A stretch of DNA of 64,000 nt from Arthrobacter sp. NtRootA1. Its GTDB lineage: Bacteria > Actinomycetota > Actinomycetes > Actinomycetales > Micrococcaceae. This document shows positions 16,835 to 25,570 of this stretch, one piece after another (the first letter of the stretch is position 1; the number at the start of each line of letters is the position of its first letter). The notes under the pieces were generated by a model. That model worked only from the letters and a program-made list of their open reading frames with translations, had not been told where the DNA came from and ran no database searches. Position numbers and translations under genes: made by a program. The stretch is taken from NCBI RefSeq assembly GCF_019976975.1, contig NZ_AP024630.1:806001-870000 (forward strand), written 5' to 3'.

Positions 16835-17617
16835 ATGAGTATTCCTTCCAAGCGCGCTGTTACGGCGGTGATCGTGGTTGCTGCCGGTTCGGGCGAACGC
16901 CTCGGTTACGGCATGCCAAAGGCCAAAGTTCCGCTGGGTGGCGAAACCATCCTGATGCACGCACTGCGTGGCGTCGTCGCTGCCGACGTCGCGCGCCAGA
17001 TCTGCGTGGCCCTACCCAAGGGGGATGCGGAACTCCGCCAACTGATTGCTGACTTCACTGTTGAACTGGTGGACGGTGGCCCGGAAGTGACTGTCGTCGA
17101 CGGCGGGTCCACCCGTGCGGATTCCGTCCGCGCCGCTCTGGCTGCTTTGGAGGACGGCACCGAAGCCGTGCTCGTACATGATGCCGCCCGTGCCCTCACC
17201 CCCGAGCGCGTGTTCCAGCGCGTCGCCGACGCTTTGGCTTCCGGCGCCAAGGCCGTCATTCCAGCCATGCCCGTGGTGGACACCATCAAGACTGTGGCCC
17301 AGACTGGCGCTTCGGATTCTGCCATCGCCCCGGAAATTGTCACGGGGACAGCGCCCCGGGAACAGCTCAGGGCAGTCCAGACTCCACAGGGTTTCGAGCT
17401 CGCCACGTTGCGCCGTGCGCACGACGCCGCAGAGCTCTTTGATGACAAACAGGCCGCCGCAGTCACCGATGACGCCATGCTGGTTGAGCTTCTGGGCGTT
17501 CCGGTCCACGCCGTCCGCGGGGCCAGCCAGTCGCTGAAGATCACCACTCCGCTGGATCTCATCATCGCCGAGGGCCTCCTCGAGGGCCCCCTTGGAATGC
17601 GCTGGGTGGAAGGATGA
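16835..17617 (+). CDS. ispD: 2-C-methyl-D-erythritol 4-phosphate cytidylyltransferase
   Basis: A 260-residue MEP-pathway enzyme making CDP-methylerythritol from MEP and CTP. It has the nucleotide-binding loop [11 protein letters not shown] with the downstream PKAKVPLGG Lys, then [11 protein letters not shown] and the C-terminal DDAMLVE and KITTPLDL motifs. The start is ATG 16835, because the frame upstream overlaps the carD terminator. Its stop overlaps the ispF start by four bases. Confidence 0.94.
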   Translation: MSIPSKRAVTAVIVVAAGSGERLGYGMPKAKVPLGGETILMHALRGVVAADVARQICVALPKGDAELRQLIADFTVELVDGGPEVTVVDGGSTRADSVRAALAALEDGTEAVLVHDAARALTPERVFQRVADALASGAKAVIPAMPVVDTIKTVAQTGASDSAIAPEIVTGTAPREQLRAVQTPQGFELATLRRAHDAAELFDDKQAAAVTDDAMLVELLGVPVHAVRGASQSLKITTPLDLIIAEGLLEGPLGMRWVEG

Positions 17618-18180
17618 TGGCGTCTCAGCAAGCTGCAAGCCGTCCCACCCACCTGGTCCTGCCCCGTACAGGGATCGGCGTCGACGTGCACGCGTTCGCG
17701 CCGGAGGACGATCCCCAGCCGCTTTGGTTGGGTGGCCTCTTTTGGGAAGGCGAACGGGGGCTGTCCGGACATTCCGACGGCGATTGCGTCGCCCATGCAG
17801 CTGCCGATGCCCTGTTTTCCGCCTGTGGAATCGGTGACCTTGGTACCCACTTCGGCACAGACCGTCCCGAGTTGGCCGGCGCCTCCGGGGTAAAGCTCCT
17901 CGGTGAGGCCGCACGGATTGTCAGGGCCGCAGGGTTCGAGATCGGCAATGTCGCCGTCCAGTTCGTAGCCAACCGGCCCAAGTTCGGACCCCGCCGCGAA
18001 GAATCCCAAAGGGTGCTGAGTGAAGCCGCGAACGCACCCGTCAGCGTCACGGCCACCACCAGCGATGGCTTGGGATTCACTGGCCGAGGCGAAGGAATTT
18101 CTGCGGTTGCCACCGCCCTCGTTTACCCTGAGCCCGGCGCAACCGAGCCGGGTTCCACTGAAGGCGGGCTGAATGACTAA
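17614..18180 (+). CDS. ispF: 2-C-methyl-D-erythritol 2,4-cyclodiphosphate synthase
   Basis: A 188-residue MEP-pathway enzyme. The zinc site is in GVDVHAF and in [22 protein letters not shown] and [15 protein letters not shown] complete the family motifs. It overlaps ispD (ATGA) and the following lipoprotein gene (eight bases), so the three are one translation-coupled unit. The C-terminal 15 residues are an extra low-complexity tail. Confidence 0.94.
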   Translation: MMASQQAASRPTHLVLPRTGIGVDVHAFAPEDDPQPLWLGGLFWEGERGLSGHSDGDCVAHAAADALFSACGIGDLGTHFGTDRPELAGASGVKLLGEAARIVRAAGFEIGNVAVQFVANRPKFGPRREESQRVLSEAANAPVSVTATTSDGLGFTGRGEGISAVATALVYPEPGATEPGSTEGGLND

Positions 18181-18529
18181 GGCGCATTCCGGCGTCGTGC
18201 GTTCCGCCGTGCTGCTATCCGCGAGTGTGGCTGCAGCCCTCCTGCTCGGTGGCTGTGCAGCGACGCCGAAGATGGATGTGAAGGCCAGTTGCGAGTTCCT
18301 CAACAACGACACCTTCAAGCCCGACGGCAATCAACAGCAGCAGTCCAAGCAGATCGCTGCCCACTATCACGAGATCGCAGACAAGCTGGCTCCGGAAATT
18401 GGCGATCCCATCAAGGAGATGGCCGCCATCATGGACAAAGCCGCCGCTTCCTCGCTCGGGGCAACCACCCAGGAACAGCAACAGCAGTTGACCGTGCACT
18501 TCAACAAAATCGGCGAATACTGCAAGTAG
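18173..18529 (+). CDS. Small putative lipoprotein
   Basis: A 118-residue protein with a basic N-terminus, a hydrophobic segment and the lipobox LLLGGC (about residues 25-30). The mature part is helical and Gln-rich, with two runs of Gln (QQQQS, QEQQQQL) and a Cys near the end. It overlaps ispF and precedes cysS by 35 bp. No family is recognised. Confidence 0.7.
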   Translation: MTKAHSGVVRSAVLLSASVAAALLLGGCAATPKMDVKASCEFLNNDTFKPDGNQQQQSKQIAAHYHEIADKLAPEIGDPIKEMAAIMDKAAASSLGATTQEQQQQLTVHFNKIGEYCK

Positions 18530-18564
18530 GCAAGTCATGCCGCGTCATCGGCTAATCTGGAGCG

Positions 18565-20034
18565 GTGACCCTGCGCTTCTATGACACCGCCTCCGCCGAA
18601 GTCCGCGACTTCGTTCCCCTCGAACAGGGCAAGGCCAGCGTGTACTACTGCGGGGCTACTGTTCAGGGGATGCCGCATGTGGGGCACGTCAGGTCCGCCA
18701 TCGCGTTTGATCAACTGACGCGCTGGCTCGAATTCCGCGGCCTCCGCGTCACGGTGGTGCGCAACGTCACGGACATCGATGACAAAATCCTCGCCAAGTC
18801 CGAGCAATCCTTTGGCCCGGACTGGGCTGACGAGCCGACGGCGCGGAAAGACGAGGAGTGGTGGGCTTTGGCTTACCGCTACGAGCAGGAATTCGAGAAC
18901 GCCTACGAATCCCTCGGTGTCCAGCGGCCGACGTACGAGCCCCGCGCCACCGGGCACATCCCGGAAATGCACGCGCTGATCCAGCGGCTGATCGACCGCG
19001 GGCATGCCTACCCCGCGCTGGATGATTCCGGGGATGTCTACTTCGATGTCCGCTCCTGGAGCAAGTACGGTTCGCTGACGCGCCAGAACATCGATGACAT
19101 GCAGGGCGCTCCCGACGCCGACCCCCGCGGTAAGCGGGATCCGCGCGACTTCGCGCTGTGGAAGGGTTACAAAGACGGCGAACCCCTCACCGCCAAATGG
19201 GAATCCCCTTGGGGAGCCGGACGTCCAGGGTGGCACCTGGAATGCTCCGCCATGGTTACCAAATACCTGGGCACGCGCTTCGATATCCATGGTGGGGGAT
19301 TGGACCTTCGGTTCCCGCACCACGAAAACGAGATGGCACAGTCCCAGGCTGCAGGGGACGAATTCGCCAATTTCTGGATGCACAACGGCATGGTCACGTA
19401 CGAGGGCGAAAAAATGTCCAAGTCGATCGGCAACACGGTGAGTCCCGCCGAAATGCTTGATTTGGCCTCGCCCCGGGTTGTCCGTTATTACCTTGGGCAG
19501 GCCCACTACCGTTCTGTGTTGGACTATCGGCCTACGTCGCTGCAGGAAGCAGCCGCCGCCGTCGAACGCATTGATGGCTTCATAGCCAAGGCCGCCGCGA
19601 AGGTGGGGCAGCAAGCCACTGAGCCGAACAGCTATACCGAGGGTGCGCAGGCTGCGATGCCGGCCGCCTTCGTGGCCGCCATGGACGATGACCTCAACGT
19701 CCCGCAAGCGCTCGGCGTTCTCCATGAGACCGTTCGGGCCGGCAACACCGCCTTGGCTGCCGGTGATCTGGACGCCGTAAAAGACGCTCTCTCCAGCGTC
19801 CACGCCATGACAAGTGTCCTTGGCCTGGATTCCGTGAAGCGCCCGGAGGCCGTGCAAAGCCGCGAACACGCGGCCCTCGAGGTCCTCGTGGAAGCGCAGC
19901 TTGAGGCTCGTGCCGCGGCCAGGGCCAACAAGGACTGGGCCGCGTCCGACGCCATCCGCGACACACTCTCGGCCGCCGGAGTCGTCGTCGAAGATGGTGC
20001 GGACGGCGCTACCTGGAGCCTGAAACGCGACTGA
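18565..20034 (+). CDS. cysS: Cysteinyl-tRNA synthetase
   Basis: A 489-residue class I tRNA ligase. C29 and the HVGH motif (38-41, the HIGH equivalent) are in [26 protein letters not shown] and HHENEMAQS give the remaining zinc ligands, and KMSKS lies near residues 283-287. Its C-terminal DALR-type helical domain follows. The start is GTG 18565. The order ispD-ispF-cysS-rlmB is the same as in mycobacteria. Confidence 0.95.
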   Translation: MTLRFYDTASAEVRDFVPLEQGKASVYYCGATVQGMPHVGHVRSAIAFDQLTRWLEFRGLRVTVVRNVTDIDDKILAKSEQSFGPDWADEPTARKDEEWWALAYRYEQEFENAYESLGVQRPTYEPRATGHIPEMHALIQRLIDRGHAYPALDDSGDVYFDVRSWSKYGSLTRQNIDDMQGAPDADPRGKRDPRDFALWKGYKDGEPLTAKWESPWGAGRPGWHLECSAMVTKYLGTRFDIHGGGLDLRFPHHENEMAQSQAAGDEFANFWMHNGMVTYEGEKMSKSIGNTVSPAEMLDLASPRVVRYYLGQAHYRSVLDYRPTSLQEAAAAVERIDGFIAKAAAKVGQQATEPNSYTEGAQAAMPAAFVAAMDDDLNVPQALGVLHETVRAGNTALAAGDLDAVKDALSSVHAMTSVLGLDSVKRPEAVQSREHAALEVLVEAQLEARAAARANKDWAASDAIRDTLSAAGVVVEDGADGATWSLKRD

Positions 20035-20113
20035 CAAACCGCCGCCGCCGCCGAATTGCATTGGGTCAGTAGACTGGAATGCAGACTCATTAATTTCAAG
20101 CAAGGTGGACAGA

Positions 20114-21103
20114 ATGGCCAACCACGGTCGCCCGGGTGCAATCCGCAAGAGCAAGAAGGGCCCCTCCACGGGTACCGGAGGCCACGGTCGCAAGGCCCTC
20201 GAAGGCAAGGGGCCCACCCCTAAAGCCGAGGACCGGACCTACCACAAGGCATACAAGAACAAGCAGCTCTCGGAGCGTTCGGCCGCCAAGCGCGGTCCAG
20301 CACGCCCGGGTACCGGTGCTCGCTCCGGCCCCAAGGGTCGCGCAACTGAAGAGCTGGTCACCGGCCGCAACTCGGTTGTGGAAGCGCTGCGCGCCGGCAT
20401 CCCTGCCAAGGCCCTCCACGTTGCCATCCGCATCGAAATGGACGACCGCGTCAAGGAGTCCCTCAAACTTGCAGCTGAACGCGGCATCCCGCTTCTGGAA
20501 ACCGGCAAGCCCGAACTGGACCGCATGACCGAGGACGCAGTTCACCAGGGCCTGGTGCTGCAGATCCCGCCGTACGAGTACGAGGACGCTTACGACCTCG
20601 CAGAGACCACTATCGCCAAGTGGAAGAAGGGGCATATCTCCAACGCCCCGATCTTCGTGGCGCTCGACGGCATCACCGATCCCCGCAACCTCGGTGCGAT
20701 CATCCGTTCCGTCTCCGCGTTCAGCGGCCACGGTGTCATCGTCCCCGAGCGCCGGTCCGTCGGCGTCACGGCATCGGCATGGAAGACCAGTGCCGGCGCA
20801 GCGGTCCGCGTACCCGTGGCCCGCGCGTCCAACCTGAACAACGCGCTCAAGCAGTTCAAGAACATGGGCATCTACGTCCTCGGACTTGATGGCGACGGCG
20901 ACGTCTCGCTGCCCGACCTCACCGTAGCGACCGAGCCGGTCTGCATCGTGGTCGGGTCCGAAGGCAAGGGCCTTAGCCGGCTCGTGCGCGAAAACTGCGA
21001 CCAGATCGTCTCGATTCCCATCGACTCCGCCATGGAATCGCTCAACGCATCCATGGCCGTGGGTATCTCGCTGTACGAAGTGTCGAGGCAGCGTTCCGCG
21101 TAA
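20114..21103 (+). CDS. rlmB: 23S rRNA (guanosine-2'-O-)-methyltransferase RlmB
   Basis: A 329-residue SPOUT methyltransferase of the TrmH/SpoU family. An N-terminal basic, Gly/Lys-rich extension (about 1-75) is followed by the substrate-binding domain (EELVTGRNSVVEALR) and the knotted catalytic domain with motifs GITDPRNLGAIIRS, IVVGSEGKGLSRLV and SLNASMAVGISLYE. ATG 20114 is preferred over a GTG three codons earlier. It modifies a P-loop guanosine of 23S rRNA in known relatives. Confidence 0.9.
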   Translation: MANHGRPGAIRKSKKGPSTGTGGHGRKALEGKGPTPKAEDRTYHKAYKNKQLSERSAAKRGPARPGTGARSGPKGRATEELVTGRNSVVEALRAGIPAKALHVAIRIEMDDRVKESLKLAAERGIPLLETGKPELDRMTEDAVHQGLVLQIPPYEYEDAYDLAETTIAKWKKGHISNAPIFVALDGITDPRNLGAIIRSVSAFSGHGVIVPERRSVGVTASAWKTSAGAAVRVPVARASNLNNALKQFKNMGIYVLGLDGDGDVSLPDLTVATEPVCIVVGSEGKGLSRLVRENCDQIVSIPIDSAMESLNASMAVGISLYEVSRQRSA

Positions 21104-21127
21104 TCCTCAGTAAGGCGCCGCAAGCGC

Positions 21128-21175
21128 CATCCTCCGTGTGCTGCTCCTCTGTCGCTGTGACGCACGCTTCCGGAT
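21128..21175 (-). repeat. Dispersed hairpin element, family B, copy 1 (inverted)
   Basis: The reverse complement of these 48 bases matches 25491-25538 at 44 of 48 positions. The inner stem GCGTGC pairs with a GCAC(A/G)C on the far side. The outer arms (GCCATCC and GGATGGC) pair with each other but differ from the outer arms of copy 2. It lies 24 bp after rlmB. Confidence 0.7.
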
Positions 21176-21194
21176 GGCCCCAGCGGCGCCCTTG

Positions 21195-21438
21195 GATGCT
21201 CTCTCACTTCCCGGCGGTTTTTGGCCGATGCTTTCTCATATCCTGACTGTTTTGGGCAAACGCTCTCTCACTTCATGCTGGTGGGGGAGCGTTTGCTGTT
21301 CTCTGGAATGACGACGACGGCGGCTCCGGCTCGAGCGGTCCGGTCCGCTTTGGGAGGGGAAGTGAGAGAAGATCCGCCCGAAACCCGCAGGATGTCAGAG
21401 AACATCCGCCCGAAACCCGCAGGATGTGAGAGAAGATC
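21195..21438. repeat. Inverted array of 32-bp units
   Basis: On the left, units begin at 21195, 21227 and 21259 with GATGCTCTCTCAC-like starts. On the right, units begin at 21362 and 21394 (GTGAGAGAAGATCCGCCC and GTCAGAGAACATCCGCCC) with a partial unit at 21426. The right units are near-identical to each other and are the reverse complement of the left unit type. An inner hairpin pairs 21256-21265 with 21287-21296. The last unit runs into the stop codon of the nitrilase gene. There are no spacers, so it is not a CRISPR. Confidence 0.7.
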
Positions 21439-22246
21439 AGAAGTCGCGGCGGTTGGCCAGGACCGGGAGCTTTTGGCGGGCTTCTTCCACCACGGCAGGG
21501 TCGATGTCGGCGAAGAGGAGGCCGGGTTCGCCGTCGAGGGCTTCAAGGACCTGCCCAAAGGGGGACACGACGGCGGAGTACCCGACGCCCGTGGGCGCGG
21601 TGCCTTTCGCTTCGATGCCCTGGGTAGCAGGATCTCCTTGGCCGCAGGCAAGAACGAACGTGGTGGTATCCACCGCGCGGGCGCGGGAAAGGAGCTGCCA
21701 TTGATCGGCCTTGCCCGGTCCGGCTCCCCACGATGCAGCCACGATGTTTACCACGGCTCCGCGCAACGCGTTGGCTGTGAACAATGCGGGGAAACGGATG
21801 TCGTAGCAGGTGGCCAAGCCAAAGGTGACGCCGCCGACGTCGAACGTCACTGGGTCTGTTCCCGCCTCAACCGTGTCCGACTCCGCGAAGCCGAACGCGT
21901 CAAAGAGATGTATTTTGTCGTAGCTGGTCTCCACGCCGGGTCCGGTGGCAAGTAGAGTGTTGCGCACGCGGCGCCCGCCGGAATCCGAAGCGGAGCCTGG
22001 CGTGAACATGCCAGCCACGATCACCAACTGAAGTTCGTCAGCGAGCTCGCGCACCCGGCCCGCCCAAGGGCCATCGAGGGGTTCGGCGATGTCCAGGAGG
22101 GAGTTACCGAACGCGCGCATCATTGCTTCGGGAAAAACGACAAGCTCCGCGCCGCCCTCCTTGGCACGGCGGGCGTACTCTTCCAGAAGCCGCAGATTGT
22201 CGGCCAGGTCCCGGCCAGTGATGACTTGAGCGAGTGCAACGCGCAC
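21437..22246 (-). CDS. Carbon-nitrogen hydrolase (nitrilase superfamily, Nit-like)
   Basis: A 269-residue amidase/omega-amidase-type enzyme. The catalytic triad is E40 (VVFPEAM), K111 (SYDKIHLF) and C147 (GLATCYDIRFP). GTG 22246 is chosen because GGAGG lies seven bases upstream; longer frames lack support. Such Nit proteins hydrolyse small amides or deaminated glutathione, but the substrate is not fixed here. It is divergent from glgX. Confidence 0.88.
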   Translation of the reverse strand: MRVALAQVITGRDLADNLRLLEEYARRAKEGGAELVVFPEAMMRAFGNSLLDIAEPLDGPWAGRVRELADELQLVIVAGMFTPGSASDSGGRRVRNTLLATGPGVETSYDKIHLFDAFGFAESDTVEAGTDPVTFDVGGVTFGLATCYDIRFPALFTANALRGAVVNIVAASWGAGPGKADQWQLLSRARAVDTTTFVLACGQGDPATQGIEAKGTAPTGVGYSAVVSPFGQVLEALDGEPGLLFADIDPAVVEEARQKLPVLANRRDF

Positions 22247-22464
22247 GATTGAACCTCCAGTTCTGTCAGTCCCAGTATGGCAAGGCTGCGGCCAACACAC
22301 AGCCGCAGCGACACATTCGGGGGAGCCGATACAAGTGTGCTGCTGCCCGGGCTGAAGCGTTCCAGCACGTGAGCGGCCGGGAACGACGGCCGCGGCCGGT
22401 GCTTGCCGGAAATTTGACGTGGTGCGCGCCGTCACACGGGCGGTCGACTCAGCACTCATCAGGT

Positions 22465-24600
22465 ATGGAACTAAACTTGCAAGCAATGGTTATGCCTATT
22501 TTGGACCCAGCAGCCGCCCTGGATGCTTCGCGCCCCAGGCCCATCGGACTGAGCAAGCCCCAGCCCGACTTCTTTGATGACGTCACCCAGCAGACAGACA
22601 ATGTCAACGTTGCAGTGTTTGCTCCGGACCTGGAACGCGTTGAAATCGCCTACCAGGCCCCGGGGGATGGTTGGCGGGTTCACACCCTTCCCAATCTGGA
22701 GGACGGTGTGCACTTTGGCATCGTCAGCGGCATGCCGCCAGGCACACGGTACGGTTTCCGCGCTGCTCCCCCTGAGGGCGGGCTGCCGATGTCAGTACCG
22801 GCAGTGGATATTGAGGACGACGGCGAACAGTCCCTGTTGCTGGATCCCTATGCTCGTGCAGTGGATCAGCGGGGCGAATTCCTAACGAGCGTCCACATGG
22901 CAACGGATTTCGACTGGGGCGATGACGCGCCGCCGCGGACTCCGATGCGTACGTCCGTAATCTACGAAGCCCACGTCCGTGGTCAGACGATGCTTCACCC
23001 GGACATTCCGGAACACCTCCGCGGCACCTATGCCGGCATGGCACACCCAGTGATGATCCAGCATCTAACTGAGCTTGGAATCACTGCGGTGGAACTCCTG
23101 CCCATCCACTTCCACCTGGACGAGTCACACCTCCAGGATCTGGGCATGACGAACTACTGGGGATACAACACCGCGGCCTTCTTTGCCCCGCACTCCGACT
23201 ACGCCACTGAGGCTGCGCGGAACGCCGGTCCCCACGCTGTGCAGGACGAGCTCAAGGGCATGATCAAGCTGCTCCACGCCGCTGGCATCGAGGTCATCCT
23301 GGACGTGGTCTACAACCACACCGCGGAAGCGGGACCGGACGGGCCTGCGCTGAGTTTCCGCGGCCTCGCGGAGAAGCGCTACTACCGGCACGATGCGCAT
23401 GGAAGGTATCTGGATACCACCGGGTGCGGCAACACCCTGGATTTCAGTGATCCCGTGGTGGTGGACCTTGCCTTGGATTCCCTGAGGTATTGGGTGAATG
23501 ACTTCCACGTGGACGGCTTCCGCTTCGACCTCGCCGTGACATTATGCCGGGACGCCGGCAACCAATTCGATCCCAACCATCCCTTCCTGCGGGCCATTGC
23601 CGAGGATCCGGTCCTGTCAGAGGTCAAGCTCATCGCCGAGCCTTGGGACGTGGGTTACGGCGGGTGGCAGACAGGGCGGTTCCCTCAGGGATGGTCCGAT
23701 TGGAACGATCATTTCCGCGACGGCGTCCGGCGCTTCTGGCTGTCAGACCGTGCCGCGATTGAGGCCGGCGGCCAAGGCGGCTCAGTCGCGTCGCTGGCTG
23801 AGCTGATGGCGGGTTCGGCGAGCCTGTTCGCGCCGTCCGGCCGCACGCGCTTGGCCTCGGTCAATTTCATCACGGCACACGACGGCTTCACGCTCAAGGA
23901 CCTGGTGAGCTACGACCGAAAGCACAACGAGGCCAACGGTGAGCAGAACCGCGATGGCCATGGAGATAACCGCAGCTACAACCATGGTTTTGAAGGCCGC
24001 AGCGAGAACGAGGAAATCGTGGCGGCCCGCGCGCTGTCCATTCGGAACCTCATGGCCACTCTATTGTTGTCCTTCGGCGTCCCCATGATCACCGCCGGCG
24101 ATGAGCTGGGCCGGACCCAGCAGGGCAACAACAACGCCTATTGCCAGGACAACCCGACGGCGTGGCTGGACTGGAGCAGGACCCAGGAAGCCAACGCCAT
24201 GTTCCAAACCACCAGGGAGCTTGTCAGGCTTCGCCGGTGGTTCCTGCGCCACCAGCCCGAGAGCTTCCCCGCCCACGCGAATGATTCCAGCCTGCAATGG
24301 TTCGACGACAAGGGAAAGCGCATGACGCCCGCGCGTTGGAATGATCCCAACGCGCGCTCCATTCAGCTCCTGATGGGTCATGAGGACAGCGAAATCCGTG
24401 GCTTGATAGTGGTGAACGGCAGCAACCAGGACGTGAAGATGGTGCTCCCCGAGATCCTCAGTGAAACGGGCATCGGCAAGCGTATGTTCGAACTCCGGTT
24501 CACAACCTCGGTGCTGCATGAACGCCGGAAAGGTGCGCTGGTGGCGTCGGGCGAGCGGGATATCCTGCAGGCCAACACCATCAACATTTACCGCACCTAG
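22465..24600 (+). CDS. glgX: Glycogen debranching enzyme GlgX
   Basis: A 711-residue GH13 isoamylase-type enzyme that removes short branches from glycogen. An N-terminal carbohydrate-binding domain (about 35-130) precedes the catalytic barrel with DVVYNHT (about 279), the nucleophile Asp in GFRFDLAV (about 354), the acid Glu in IAEPWDVG (about 391) and NFITAHDGFTLKDLVSY (about 470). The start may be ATG 22465, 22486 or 22492; none has a strong SD. It heads an operon with the RNase and barstar genes. Confidence 0.9.
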   Translation: MELNLQAMVMPILDPAAALDASRPRPIGLSKPQPDFFDDVTQQTDNVNVAVFAPDLERVEIAYQAPGDGWRVHTLPNLEDGVHFGIVSGMPPGTRYGFRAAPPEGGLPMSVPAVDIEDDGEQSLLLDPYARAVDQRGEFLTSVHMATDFDWGDDAPPRTPMRTSVIYEAHVRGQTMLHPDIPEHLRGTYAGMAHPVMIQHLTELGITAVELLPIHFHLDESHLQDLGMTNYWGYNTAAFFAPHSDYATEAARNAGPHAVQDELKGMIKLLHAAGIEVILDVVYNHTAEAGPDGPALSFRGLAEKRYYRHDAHGRYLDTTGCGNTLDFSDPVVVDLALDSLRYWVNDFHVDGFRFDLAVTLCRDAGNQFDPNHPFLRAIAEDPVLSEVKLIAEPWDVGYGGWQTGRFPQGWSDWNDHFRDGVRRFWLSDRAAIEAGGQGGSVASLAELMAGSASLFAPSGRTRLASVNFITAHDGFTLKDLVSYDRKHNEANGEQNRDGHGDNRSYNHGFEGRSENEEIVAARALSIRNLMATLLLSFGVPMITAGDELGRTQQGNNNAYCQDNPTAWLDWSRTQEANAMFQTTRELVRLRRWFLRHQPESFPAHANDSSLQWFDDKGKRMTPARWNDPNARSIQLLMGHEDSEIRGLIVVNGSNQDVKMVLPEILSETGIGKRMFELRFTTSVLHERRKGALVASGERDILQANTINIYRT

Positions 24601-24611
24601 GAGTTCCCCGC

Positions 24612-25073
24612 ATGAAACGGAGCAGCAGCAAGCTGCTGGCCTTCGCAGCCCTGGTGATTGCCGTCGTCGCGCTTGTGGTCGCAATGGTGGGCGGCCCGCT
24701 GACCGCCACCCAGGAAACGTCAAGCACCCAAACCACGACGGCGGAGCCTGGCTCCGCGTCAACCCCGCCGTCCGTGGCAAACCCCTCTGCGCTGCCCACG
24801 ATCAACGCCTCGCAGCTTCCCAGGGAAGCGCAACGGACGCTTGCCCTGATTGCGAAAGGCGGGCCTTATCCCTATGACAGGGACGGCGTGAATTTCGGTA
24901 ACTTCGAGGGACTCCTGCCCAAGAAGTCCAGCGGATTCTACAAGGAATACACGGTCCCTACGCCTGGCGAGTCGGACCGCGGCGCCCGCCGGATCATTGT
25001 TGGCAAGGACACGGCCAAGTACTACACCGCTGACCATTACGATTCGTTCAAGTTCATCGTCGAAGGCAAGTAG
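24612..25073 (+). CDS. Exported guanyl-specific ribonuclease (RNase Sa/barnase type)
   Basis: A 153-residue protein with an N-terminal hydrophobic segment (8-30), a Thr/Ser/Pro linker (to about 60) and a ribonuclease domain. The signatures GGPYPYDRDGVNFGN, E112 in YKEYTVPTPG, the Arg cluster DRGARRI and H142 in YYTADHYDSF match RNase Sa/barnase catalytic residues (Glu, Arg, His). AGGAG lies upstream of ATG 24612. Just six bases separate it from a barstar gene, its presumed inhibitor. It may be an antibacterial or nutrient-scavenging nuclease. Confidence 0.9.
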   Translation: MKRSSSKLLAFAALVIAVVALVVAMVGGPLTATQETSSTQTTTAEPGSASTPPSVANPSALPTINASQLPREAQRTLALIAKGGPYPYDRDGVNFGNFEGLLPKKSSGFYKEYTVPTPGESDRGARRIIVGKDTAKYYTADHYDSFKFIVEGK

Positions 25074-25079
25074 GAGCCC

Positions 25080-25439
25080 ATGAAGATCTATTCCGCAGAC
25101 ACCTGGACCATCGAAGAACTTCAGGACCAGGTGGCAGACGCCGGGCGCAGGACCGTCCTCGTCCCGCCGGCAACAACGAAATCGGGCGTCCTGGAGGTCT
25201 TTGGCCAGGTCCTGGACTTCCCTGAGTACTACGGCGTGAATCTGGACGCCCTCAATGACTCCCTGCATGACTTCGCTGATGCCCTGTCCGACGACGACGG
25301 CACTCCTGTCACGATGATCTGGCAAGTCCCAGCGGCCTACCGAACCGACCGCTCCTTCGGCGTGGTCTGCGAAATCCTCCAAGACGCCGAGCGCTACGCA
25401 GGCCGCGACCTCGCAGTGATCGCGGTTTTCGAAAACTGA
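25080..25439 (+). CDS. Barstar family ribonuclease inhibitor
   Basis: A 119-residue cytoplasmic protein. FPEYYGVNLDALNDSLHDF is the barstar signature, including the Tyr, Asn and Asp residues that plug the RNase active site. It would protect the cell from the RNase encoded directly upstream before export. AGGAG lies close to ATG 25080. It ends the glgX-RNase-barstar unit, and a structured repeat follows. Confidence 0.9.
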   Translation: MKIYSADTWTIEELQDQVADAGRRTVLVPPATTKSGVLEVFGQVLDFPEYYGVNLDALNDSLHDFADALSDDDGTPVTMIWQVPAAYRTDRSFGVVCEILQDAERYAGRDLAVIAVFEN

Positions 25440-25476
25440 ACTGCATAAGCCATCCGCTAAGGAGTCCAAACAAAAC

Positions 25477-25551
25477 GCCGGATGTCAGTTATCCGGAAGC
25501 GTGCGTCAAAGCGACGAAGGAGCAGCACGCGGAGGATGACTGACATCCGGC
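25477..25551. repeat. Dispersed hairpin element, family B, copy 2
   Basis: The outer arms 25477-25494 and 25534-25551 (GCCGGATGTCAGTTATCC and its partner) pair with one mismatch in 18. Inside, GCGTGC pairs with GCACGC around an AGCGACGAAGGAGCA loop. The core 25491-25538 is 44/48 identical to the reverse complement of 21128-21175. It sits between convergent barstar and glgP, so it may also end transcription. Confidence 0.75.
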
Positions 25552-25570
25552 GGATGTCGTGTGGTTGGGT

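Noticed and set aside
18535..20217. Long reverse frame opposite cysS
   Set aside because: cysS has all class I synthetase motifs; the opposite frame has none.
21362..21438. Repeats that look like a short CRISPR array
   Set aside because: Consecutive units are conserved over the whole 32-bp period with no variable spacers, and no cas genes are nearby.
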